DNA of 64,000 nt from Bathymodiolus brooksi (taxonomy: Eukaryota > Mollusca > Bivalvia > Mytilida > Modiolidae). Of the stretch, positions 38,143-49,249 are shown piece after piece. Every line of letters starts with the position of its first letter. Position 1 is the stretch's first letter. Position numbers and translations under genes: made by a program. Under the pieces are notes generated by a model. That model had not been told where the DNA came from and searched no databases. It saw nothing but the letters and a program-made list of their open reading frames with translations. The stretch covers positions 93,800,233 through 93,864,232 of the forward strand of contig OY804588.1 in the NCBI GenBank assembly GCA_963680875.1, read 5' to 3'.

Positions 38143-40397
38143 ATGGCTGAAAGTGAAAGGTTTGTTAGTGTTGACGACGAAGATTTAGATGCATTATTAG
38201 ATAATAAGGATTCGAAGAACACAAAAACCTGCATTAAATCGGCCGTAAATATTTTGACTGCGTTTTGTGCAAGCAGGAATATTCTCTTCCGCGATCTTGA
38301 GCAAATGTCTGAAGCTGATTTGTGTAGCCAGTTGAAATCATTCTATGCCGCAGTGCGAAGTCAAAAGGGGGACCTATATTCCAAGAAGTCTATGATATCT
38401 ATACGGTATGGAATCCAGAAACACTTTTTGAAGATTAAAGATACTGATGTAGTGAACAATGACGCTTTCAAACCAGTCAATCTAGTATTTCAAGCTATGT
38501 TAGTGAAGCTTAAACAGGAAGGGAAGGGGACCAGTGTCCACAAACTCCCTATTGAAGTTGACGACATTGCCATTATCTATAAATCATTCAATCTAGATGT
38601 ACCCAATGACCTACAAAACAAAGTATTTGTAGATTTCATGTTGTTCTACTGTAACAGAGGCCGGGAGAACTTGCGGGAATTGAAGAAAACTGATTTTAGC
38701 TTCCATGGAAGCGGTGACAACAAATATATAGCACTACGAGATCATTCAACAAAAAACCACCGTGGTGACAACAAAGATGACAACGAAAGTCAAGGTGGAC
38801 GCCTGTATGTGATGCCTTCAAATCCACTGTGCCCAGTAATATCATTTGTGAAATACTTGTCTGTGCTACACCCTGATTGTGAATATTTTTGGCAGCGTCC
38901 AAAGCCAATTGAAAAAAAACCTGTTGATATCTGGTTTGATAAGGCTCCTCTTGGAAAAAACACTTTAGGGGATAAAATGAAAAACTTGTCTAAACAGTTG
39001 AACCTTAGCAAACTATATACAAATCACAGCCTGCGAGCTACCACCATAACTTTGCTTGACAATAAAGGTTTTGAGGCAAGGCACATACTGTCTATTTCCG
39101 GCCATAAGACTGAATCAAGTATCAGAAACTACAGAAGGACTGATGACACCCACAAGAGGAAGATCACCAAAGCCTTAAGTGACACAATAATAGGTATGGA
39201 ATAAACTTAAAATTATAGGGCTTATCAATATAAATATTACAATGAATTCATTAGCAATGTACATATATTTTAGAATAAATATTGAACACAGTATTTTAAT
39301 GCAACACCCATGCATGTTTCGATTGTTTACATTATTAAATCTCATCATGTAGTGTTTGTTTGAAAACAGAAGTATTTTTAGGGGTCCGTGTTTCTCATTT
39401 GTTTTTATAGTTTTATGTCACTCATTGTATTATATATATATAGATAACCTGTAAAACATACCAAAATGTAAATATATAAATCACTGGAAAAAATAACTTA
39501 ATTCTTTTGTTTTGCAGGACATGCCTCTGCCAGCAAAAAAGGATGTGAGATGGGACCATCAGTTGACAAACTAATTAACCCTGTCAGACATGATACTTCA
39601 TGTATTGATGATGACAGTCATGTTGAGAATACTTCAGGTACTAAAATTAACATTTAGATATGTATAAAGTACATCATTCGTGCATTTTTATTGTTAATTA
39701 TATATTTCAATGATTGAACATTTACTAGAAAATTAAAAATGTGAAAGATTACACATAAGCAGCCTTCCTAAATTGAAACTATATCTGAATTAATCAATGT
39801 TTCAATATATTAGTGAAACATGTATGTTTCTAAAGACAAATACTTGTATAAGGTACATACAAAAAAATGTACATGTATAAGTTTTTAAAAAAATGCCTGA
39901 ATACATCAAAAACAAACAAACAAACAAACAAAAACAGAAAGACAACAGAGATCATTGACAGAATTGTTGCACATATACATTTATTTATCATTGTTTATAG
40001 AGTATAGAAATTAAATGTTAACGTTAGATGCAAGATTAGAACTTTTTATGTGAAACCTGAAAAAATGTAACAAAAGGTTTGCATATTCACTTGAAATTAC
40101 CAAAAATAGTTTTATTTGTTGTATTTAATTTATTTTTATGTATTTTTATATATTTCAGAGCCGGTCGTGAAGCACAGCAGTGGTAAAACTGATATTGAAT
40201 TTGAAAATATGGATTTCCTTGAACTGACATCATCTCGGGAACTTTTATTATTTGAAGCTGTTTGTAATGTTTCTTCAGATGTGCCGATTGTGCAAAGTGA
40301 ACCAACTCGTACTGTTGTTAATACAACTAGACATGTGGAACACAAAACGTCGACAGTTTTAGCAGATAAAACAAACTTCCATATTCATTACCATTAA
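38143..40397 (+). CDS. Crypton-type tyrosine recombinase (DUF3504-like), three exons, 469 aa
   Basis: Predicted exons 38143-39193, 39518-39637 and 40159-40397. Both introns (324 and 521 bp) have GT-AG ends and T-rich acceptors (TTTTGTTTTGCAG, ATATATTTCAG) and are phase 1, so the frame stays open and the total is 1,410 nt including TAA. The ATG sits in a good Kozak context (ACAAACATGG). Unspliced, exon 1 would read through the donor to a TAA at 39202, giving 353 aa. The fold is that of tyrosine recombinases: an N-terminal SAM-like DNA-binding half (residues ~25-120), then the catalytic half with Arg in NRGRENLRE (~172-174), a candidate Lys in HSTKNH (~204), His-x-x-Arg in NHSLRAT (295 and 298), His in SGHK (321) and the nucleophile Tyr in IRNY (330). 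All expected catalytic residues appear present. Family knowledge: this enzyme class cuts and rejoins DNA through a phosphotyrosine link and drives Crypton transposition; relatives were domesticated in animals (ZMYM2, QRICH1 and KIAA1958 types). The tail from exons 2-3 is acidic and Ser/Thr-rich and not recognised. Confidence 0.85.
39194..39517 (+). other. Intron 1 of the recombinase gene
   Basis: Starts GTATGG and ends TTTTGTTTTGCAG, 324 bp, AT-rich, with a short (TA)n run at about 39430-39442. It interrupts codon 351 in phase 1. The exon 2 side continues in frame (GHASASKKG). Confidence 0.78.
39638..40158 (+). other. Intron 2 of the recombinase gene
   Basis: Starts GTACTA and ends ATATATTTCAG, 521 bp, phase 1. 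It contains an (AAAC)n run near 39908-39935. Joining its flanks gives ...ENTSEPVVKHSS..., with the frame open to the TAA at 40395. Confidence 0.76.
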
Positions 40398-40535
40398 TGG
40401 ATTTAATTCATATGAAAACTCATGATTTGTTATTGTTAACTGTTTTGAAAAATACAATTTAATTACTTTATTCTGATCTCTCTATCTCAAAACTTTGAAA
40501 GTACAAAAATGTGCATCCCAAAACTACTATTAGGT

Positions 40536-40541
40536 AATAAA
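40536..40541 (+). promoter_or_regulatory. Poly(A) signal AATAAA of the recombinase gene
   Basis: AATAAA 139 bp after the stop codon and 10 bp before the palindrome. No other canonical hexamer is seen between the stop and the palindrome. Confidence 0.6.
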
Positions 40542-40550
40542 ACAGTTATC

Positions 40551-40710
40551 ATGTGTAGCCAGGCAATAGATAGACCAAATTTTTTTCCCTCGGTACTGGG
40601 AACAGCTCAAGTGTTCTATTGCCCTCAGCCGTTGGCTTCGGGCAATAGAACACTTGAGCTGTTCCCAGTACATTGGGAAAAATATTCTGGTCTATTGCCT
40701 GGCTACACAT
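40551..40710. repeat. 160-bp palindrome (hairpin/cruciform)
   Basis: Two arms of about 80 bp around a short GTT centre. The outermost 10 bp (ATGTGTAGCC / GGCTACACAT) and the inner GGGCAATAGAACACTTGAGC with its partner match perfectly, with mismatches in the T-rich middle. It carries GGCAATAG or its complement four times: 40563, 40614, 40641 and 40692 (approximate). A structure like this can extrude as a cruciform, act as a recombinase-binding end, or form an RNA hairpin at the 3' end of the transcript. Confidence 0.9.
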
Positions 40711-40726
40711 TAAATAACTGTATACT

Positions 40727-40776
40727 ATATCACTACTGCCATCTATATCACTACTGTCATCTATATCACTACTGCG
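40727..40776. repeat. Relic of the 18-bp minisatellite (about three units)
   Basis: ATATCACTACTGCCATCT and two following units match the big array at 32894-37960 in the same orientation. They lie beyond the recombinase gene and its palindrome, so copies of the repeat bracket the module. The array did not expand on this side. Confidence 0.9.
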
Positions 40777-40800
40777 ATTGTGAAATGTAGAAGGGCAATA

Positions 40801-40989
40801 AAAAGCGCAGTTCCTTTGCTTTACTTTTTGTTTAAGTGTAATGATCCTCGTGTTCATTTACATCAATGTCCTTTCTTACTGATTTGTTTCGAACGTTCGA
40901 CCTCCAACTGACAAAATATGTACTGAAAGAGGCGTAAAGTAGACTTTGGAAAATTTTAAGATACAATAGGTATTACAGCCCCGGTGTCG
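40801..40989. other. Short spacer of low-copy DNA
   Basis: No gene or repeat recognised between the end of the recombinase module and the inverted-motif chain. Confidence 0.5.
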
Positions 40990-41118
40990 TATAGTAAACC
41001 TTCCGCATAGCAAACTTTCCCCCGGAAGGTTTACTATATAGCAAACATTCCCCAACGGAATATTTGCTATATAGTAAACCTTCTCCCCGGATACTTTACT
41101 ATATAGTAAATATTCCCC
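40990..41118. repeat. Chain of alternately oriented ~15-bp motifs at the edge of the 66-bp satellite
   Basis: TATAGTAAACCTTCC (40990-41004) is followed by its exact reverse complement (41024-41038). Then come TATAGCAAACATTCC (41037-41051) with a near-complement (41057-41071), another forward copy at about 41069, a reverse copy at 41089-41105, and a forward copy TATAGTAAATATTCC running directly into the first 66-bp unit. That is seven motifs in alternating orientation, making three consecutive hairpins. Confidence 0.85.
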
Positions 41119-41749
41119 CTCTAATGTCTGCCTGATACACTAGTGTCTTACCTAGCCACTATATATAATTATATCACCTTATACCTCTAATGTCTGCCTC
41201 ATACACTAGTGTCTTACCTAGCCATTATATATAATTATATCATCTTATACCTACAATGTCTGCCTCATACACTAGTGTTTTTCCTAGCCACTATATATAA
41301 TTATATCATCTTATACCTACAATGTCTGCCTCATACACTAGTGTCTTACCTAGCCACTATATATAATTATATCATCTTATACCTCTAATGTGTGACTCAT
41401 ACACTAGTGTCTTACCTAGTCAATATATATAATTATATAATTTTATACCTCTAATGTCTGCCTCATACACTAGTGTCTTACCTAGCCACTATATATAATT
41501 ATATCATCTTATACCTACAATGTCTGCCTCATACACTAATGTCTTACCTAGCCACTATATATAATTATATCATCTTATACCTACAATGTCTGCCTCATAC
41601 ACTAGTATCTTACCTAGCCACTATATATAATTATATCATCTTATACCTCTAATGTCTGCCTCATACACTAGTGTCTTACCTAGCCACTATATATAATTAT
41701 ATCATCTTATACCTCTAATGTCTGCCTCATACACTAGTGTCTTACCTAG

Positions 41750-44500
41750 CCACTATATATAATTATATCACCTTATACCTCTAATGTCTGCCGCATACAC
41801 TAGTGTCTTACCTAGCCACTATATATAATCATATCACCGTATACCTACAATGTCTGCCTCACACACTAGTGTCTTACCTAGCCACTATATATAATTATAT
41901 CATCTTATACCTCTAATGTCTGCCTCATACACTAGTGTCTCACCTAGCCACTATATATAATTATATCACCTTATACCTCCAATGTCTGCCTCATACACTA
42001 GTGTCTTACCTATCCACTATATATGATTATATCATCTTATACCTCTAATGTCTGCCGCATACACTAGTGTCTTACCTAGCCACTATATATAATTATATCA
42101 TCTTATACCTACAATGTCTGCCTCATACACTAGTGTCTCACCTAGCCACTATATATAATTATATCACCTTATACCTCTTATGTCTGCCTCATACACTAGT
42201 GTCTTACCTAGTCACTATATATAATTATATCATATTATACCTCTAATGTATGCCTCATACACTAGTGTCTTACCTAGCCACTATATATAATTATATCATC
42301 TTATACCTACAATGTCTGCCTCATACACTAGTGTCTTACCTAGCCACTATATATAATTATATCATCTTATACCTCTAATGTCTGCCTGATACACTAGTGT
42401 CTTACCTAGCCACTATATATAAATATATCACCTTATACCTCTAATGTCTGCCTCATACACTAGTGTCTTACCTAGCCACTATATATAATTATATCATCTT
42501 ATACCTACAATGTCTGCCTCATACACTAGTGTCTTACCTAGCCACTATATATAATTATATCATCTTATACCTCTAATGTCTGCCTGATACACTAGTATCT
42601 TACCTAGCCACTATATATAATTATATCATCTTATATCTCTAATGACTGCCTCATAAACTAGTGTCTTACCTAGCCACTATATATAATTATATCATCTTAT
42701 ACCTCTAATGTCTGCCTCATACACTAGTGTCTTACCTAGCCACTATATATAATTATATCACCTTATACCTCTAATGTCTGCCGCATACACTAGTGTCTTA
42801 CCTAGCCACTATATATAATTATATCATCTTATACCTACAATGTCTGCCTCATACACTAGTGTCTTACCAAGCCACTATATATAATTATATCATCTTGTAC
42901 CTCTAATGTCTGCCTGATACACTAGTGTCTTACCTAGCCACTATATATAATTATATCATCTTATACCTCTAATGTCTGCCTCATACACTAGTGTCTTACC
43001 TAGCCACTATATATAATTATATCATCTTATACCTCTAATGTCTGCCTGATACACTAGTGTCTTACCTAGCCACTATATATAAATATATCACCTTATACCT
43101 CTAATGTCTGCCTCATACACTAGTGTCTTACCTAGCCACTATATATAATTATATCACCTTATACCTCTAATGTCTGCCGCATACACTAGTGTCTTACCTA
43201 GCCACTATATATAATCATATCACCGTATACCTACAATGTCTGCCTCACACACTAGTGTCTTACCTAGCCACTATATATAATTATATCATCTTATACCTCT
43301 AATGTCTGCCTCATACACTAGTGTCTCACCTAGCCACTATATATAATTATATCACCTTATACCTCCAATGTCTGCCTCATACACTAGTGTCTTACCTATC
43401 CACTATATATGATTATATCATCTTATACCTCTAATGTCTGCCGCATACACTAGTGTCTTACCTAGCCACTATATATAATTATATCATCTTATACCTCTAA
43501 TGTCTGCCTCATACACTAGTGTCTCACCTAGCCACTATATATAATTATATCACCTTATACCTCTTATGTCTGCCTCATACACTAGTGTCTTACCTAGTCA
43601 CTATATATAATTATATCATATTATACCTCTAATGTATGCCTCATACACTAGTGTCTTACCTAGCCACTATATATAATTATATCATCTTATACCTACAATG
43701 TCTGCCTCATACACTAGTGTCTTACCTAGCCACTATATATAATTATATCATCTTATACCTCTAATGTCTGCCTGATACACTAGTGTCTTACCTAGCCACT
43801 ATATATAAATATATCACCTTATACCTCTAATGTCTGCCTCATACACTAGTGTCTTACCTAGCCACTATATATAATTATATCATCTTATACCTACAATGTC
43901 TGCCTCATACACTAGTGTCTTACCTAGCCACTATATATAATTATATCATCTTATACCTCTAATGTCTGCCTGATACACTAGTATCTTACCTAGCCACTAT
44001 ATATAATTATATCATCTTATATCTCTAATGACTGCCTCATAAACTAGTGTCTTACCTAGCCACTATATATAATTATATCATCTTATACCTCTAATGTCTG
44101 CCTCATACACTAGTGTCTTACCTAGCCACTATATATAATTATATCACCTTATACCTCTAATGTCTGCCGCATACACTAGTGTCTTACCTAGCCACTATAT
44201 ATAATTATATCATCTTATACCTACAATGTCTGCCTCATACACTAGTGTCTTACCTAGCCACTATATATAATTATATCATCTTGTACCTCTAATGTCTGCC
44301 TGATACACTAGTGTCTTACCTAGCCACTATATATAATTATATCATCTTATACCTCTAATGTCTGCCTCATACACTAGTGTCTTACCTAGCCACTATATAT
44401 AATTATATCATCTTATACCTCTAATGTCTGCCTGATACACTAGTGTCTTACCTAGCCACTATATATAAATATATCACCTTATACCTCTAATGTCTGCCTC
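41750..44500. repeat. Higher-order repeat in the 66-bp satellite, period 1,386 bp
   Basis: Rare variants recur at 21 x 66 bp: CACCGTATAC at 41835 and 43221, and AATGACTGCC at 42641 and 44027. Two tandem copies. Outer limits are approximate. Confidence 0.85.
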
Positions 44501-47500
44501 ATACACTAGTGTCTTACATAGCCACTATATATAGGTATATCATCTTATACCTACAATGTCTGCCTCATACAATAGTGTCTTACCTAGCCACTATATATAA
44601 TTATATCATCTTATACCTCTAATGTCTGCCTGATACACTAGTGTCTTACCTAGCCACTGTATATAATTATATCATCTTATATCTCTAATGTCTGCCTCAT
44701 AAACTAGTGTCTTACCTAGCCACTATATATAATTATATCATCTTATACCTCTAATGTCTACCTCATACACTAGTGTCTTACCTAGCCACTACATATAATT
44801 ATATCACCTTATACCTCTAATGTCTGCCGCATACACTAGTGTCTTACCTAGCCACTATATATAATTATATCATCTTATACCTACAATGTCTGCCTCATAC
44901 ACTAGTGTCTTACCTAGCCACTATATATAATTATATCATCTTATACCTCTAATGTCTGCCTCATACACTAGTGTCTTACCTAGCCACTATATATAATTAT
45001 ATAATCTTATACCTCTAATGTCTGCCTCATACTCTAGTTTCTTACCTAGCCACTATATATAATTATATCATCTTATACCTCTAATGTGTGCCTCATACAC
45101 TAGTGTCTTACCTAGCCACTATATATAATTATATCACCTTATATCTCTAATGTCTGCCTCATACACTAGTGTCTTACCTAGCCACTATATATAATTATAT
45201 CATCTTATACCTCTAATGTCTGCCTCATACACTAGTGTCTCACCTAGCCACTAAATATAATTATATCACCTTATATCTACAATGTCTACCTCACACACTA
45301 GTGTCTTACCTAGCCACTATATATAATTATATCATCTTATACCTCTAATGTCTGCCTCATACACTAGTGTCTTACCTAGCCACTATATATAATTATATCA
45401 CCTTATACCTCTAATGTCTGCCTCATACACTAGTGTCTTACCTAGCCACTATATATAATTATATCATCTTATACCTCTAATGTCTGCCTCATACACTAGT
45501 GTCTCACCTAGCCACTAAATATAATTATATCACCTTATATCTACAATGTCTACCTCACACACTAGTGTCTTACCTAGCCACTATATATAATTATATCATC
45601 TTATACCTCTAATGTCTGCCTCATACACTAGTGTCTCACCTAGCCACTTTATATAATTATATCACCTTATACCTCTAATGTCTGCCTCATACACTAGTGT
45701 CTTACCTAGCCACTATATATAATTATATCATCTTATACCTACAATGTCTGCCTCATACACTAGTGTCTTACCTAGCCGCTATATATAATTATATCATCTT
45801 ATACCTCTAATGTCTGCCTCATACTCTAGTGTCTTACCTAGCCACTATATATAATTATATCATCTTATACCTCTAATGTCTGCCTCATACACTAGTGTCT
45901 CACCTAGCCACTATATATAATTATATCATCTTATACCTCTAATGTCTGCCTCATACACTAGTGTCTTACCTAGCCACTATATATAATTATATCATCTTAT
46001 ACCTCTAATGTCTGCCTCATACTCTAGTGTCTTACCTAGCCACTATATATAATTATATCACCTTATACCTCTAATGTCTGCCTCATACACTAGTGTCTTA
46101 CCTAGCCACTATATATAATTATATCATCTTATACCTCTAATGTCTGCCTCATACACTAGTGTCTTACCTAGCCACTATATATAATTATATCATCTTATAC
46201 CTCTAATGTCTGCCTCATACACTAGTGTTTTACCTAGCCACTATATATAATTATATCACATTATACCTCTAATGTCTTCCTCATACACTAGTGTCTTACC
46301 TAGCCGCTATATATAATTATATCATCTTATACCTCTAATGTCTGCCGCATACACTAGTGTCTTACCTAGCCACTATATATAATTCTATCATCTTATACCT
46401 ACAATGTCTGCCTCATACACTAGTATCTTACCTAGCCACTATATATAATTATGTCATCTTATACCTCTAATGTCTACCTCATACACTAGTATCTTACCTA
46501 GCCACTATATATAATTATATCACCTTATACCTCTAATGTCTGCCTCATACACTAGTGTCTTACCTAGCAGCTATATATAATGATATCATCTTATACCTCT
46601 AATGTCTGCCTCATACACTAGTGTCTTACCTAGACACTATATATAATTCTATCATCTTATACCTACAATGTCTGCCTCATACACTAGTATCTTACCTAGC
46701 CACTATATATAATTATATCATCTTATACCTCTAATGTCTGCCTGATACACTAGTGTCTTACCTAGCCGCTATATATAATTATATCATCTTATACCTACAA
46801 TGTCTGCCTCATACACTAGTATCTTACCTAGCCACTATATATAATTATATCATCGTATACCTCTAATGTCTGCCTCATACTATAGTGTCTTACCTAGCCA
46901 CTATATATAATTATATCATCTTATACCTCTAATGTCTGCCTCATACACTAGTGTCTTACCTAGCCACTATATATAATTATATCATCTTATACCTCTAATG
47001 TCTGCCTCATACACTAGTGTCTTACCTAGCCACTATATATAATTATATCACATTATACCTCTAATGTCTTCCTCATACACTAGTGTCTTACCTAGCCGCT
47101 ATATATAATTATATCATCTTATACCTCTAATGTCTGCCGCATACACTAGTGTCTTACCTAGCCACTATATATAATTATATCATCTTATACCTACAATGTC
47201 TGCCTCATACACTAGTATCTTACCTAGCCACTATATATAATTATATCATCTTATACCTCTAATGTCTGCCTCATACACTAGTGTCTTACCTAGCCACTAT
47301 ATATAATTATATCATCTTATACCTCTAAAGTCTGCCTCATACACTAGTGTCTTACCTAGCCACTATATATAATTATATCATCTTATACCTCTAATGTCTG
47401 CCTCATACACTAGTGTCTTACCTAGCCACTATATATAATTATATCACATTATACCTCTAATGTCTTCCTCATACACTAGTGTCTTACCTAGCCGCTATAT

Positions 47501-49249
47501 ATAATTATATCATCTTATACCTCTAATGTCTGCCGCATACACTAGTGTCTTACCTAGCCACTATATATAATTCTATCATCTTATACCTACAATGTCTGCC
47601 TCATACACTAGTATCTTACCTAGCCACTATATATAATTATATCACCTTATACCTCTAATGTCTGCCTCATACACTAGTGTCTTACCTAGCCACTATATAT
47701 AATTATATCACCTTATACCTCTAATGTCTGCCTCATACACTAGTGTCTTACCTAGCAGCTATATATAATTATATCATCTTATACCTCTAATGTCTGCCGC
47801 ATACACTAGTGTCTTACCTAGCCACTATATATAATTCTATCATCTTACACCTACAATGTCTCCCTCATACACTAGTATCTTACCTAGCCACTATATATAA
47901 TTATATCATCTTATACTTCTAATGTCTGCCTCATACACTAGTGTCTTACCTAGCCGCTATATATAATTATATCATCTTATACCTACAATGTCTGCCTCAT
48001 ACACTAGTATCTTACCTAGCCACTATATATAATTATATCATCTTATACCTCTAATGTCTGCCTCATACACTAGTGTCTTACCTAGCCACTATATATAATT
48101 ATATCATCTTATACCTCTAATGTCTGCCTCATACACTAGTGTCTTACCTAGCAGCTATATATAATTATATCATCTTATACCTCTAATGTCTGCCTCATAC
48201 ACTAGTGTCTTACCTAGCCACTATATATAATTCTATCATCTTATACCTACAATGTCTGCCTCATACACTAGTATCTTACCTAGCCACTATATATAATTAT
48301 ATCATCTTATACCTCTAATGTCTGCCTCATACACTAGTGTCTTACCTAGCCGCTATATATAATTATATCATCTTATACCTCTAATGTCTGCCTCATACAC
48401 TAGTGTCTTACCTAGCCACTATATATAATTCTATCATCTTATACCTACAATGTCTGCCTCATACACTAGTGTCTTACCTAGCCACTATATAGAATTATAT
48501 CATCTTATACCTCTAATGTCTGCTTCATACACTAGTGTCTTACCTAGCCGCTATATATAATTATATCATCTTATACCTCTAATGTCTGCCTCATACACTA
48601 GTGTCTTACCTAACCACTATATATTATTATATCACCTTATACCTCTAATGTCTGCCTCATACACTAGTGTCTTACCTAGCCACTATATATAATTATATCA
48701 TCTTATACCTCTAATGTCTGCCTCATACACTAGTGTCTTACCTAGCCGCTATATATAAATATATCATCTTATACCTCTAATGTCTGCCTCATACACTAGT
48801 GTCTTACCTAGCCACTATATATAATTATATCATCTTATACCTCTAATGTCTGCCTCATACACTAGTGTCTTACCTAGCCACTATATATAATTATATCATC
48901 TTATACCTACAATGTCTGCCTCATACACTAGTGTCTTACCTAGCAGCTATATATAATTATATCATCTTATACCTCTAATGTCTGCCTCATACAATAGTGT
49001 CTTACCTAGCCACTATATATAATTATATCATCTTATACCTCTAATGTCTGCCTCATACACTAGTGTCTTACCTAGCCACTATATATAATTATATCATCTT
49101 ATACCTCTAATGTCTGCCTCATACACTAGTGTCTCACCTAGCCACTATATATAATTATATCATCTTATACCTCTAATGTCTGCCTCAAACACTAGTGTCT
49201 TACCTAGCCACTATATATAATTATATCACCTTATACATAAAATGTCTGC

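Larger units (their letters stand above)
37960..40800 (+). mobile_element. Candidate Crypton-like element carrying a tyrosine recombinase
   Basis: The module begins where the 18-bp array stops, with CTATTGCCC at 37960-37968 and again at 37986-37994. It ends at GGGCAATA (40793-40800), the reverse complement of the start. Between lie a spliced tyrosine recombinase gene, a poly(A) signal, a 160-bp palindrome containing four more copies of the motif, and about three units of the 18-bp repeat. Cryptons are DNA transposons whose only gene encodes a tyrosine recombinase and which usually lack long terminal inverted repeats. The exact ends are my inference. An alternative is a domesticated recombinase gene that happens to sit beside a minisatellite. 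Confidence 0.5.

Noticed and set aside
40549..40857. Minus-strand 102-codon frame containing SSDIDG and plus-strand 93-codon frame at 40509
   Set aside because: Both come from the palindrome plus the relic 18-bp units; their similarity to the array frame is due to the shared repeat.
32867..40882. 10-bp inverted match TCAGTAAGAA (32867) and TTCTTACTGA (40873) as ends of a larger 8-kb element
   Set aside because: The match is too short over such a distance and does not extend; chance is likely.
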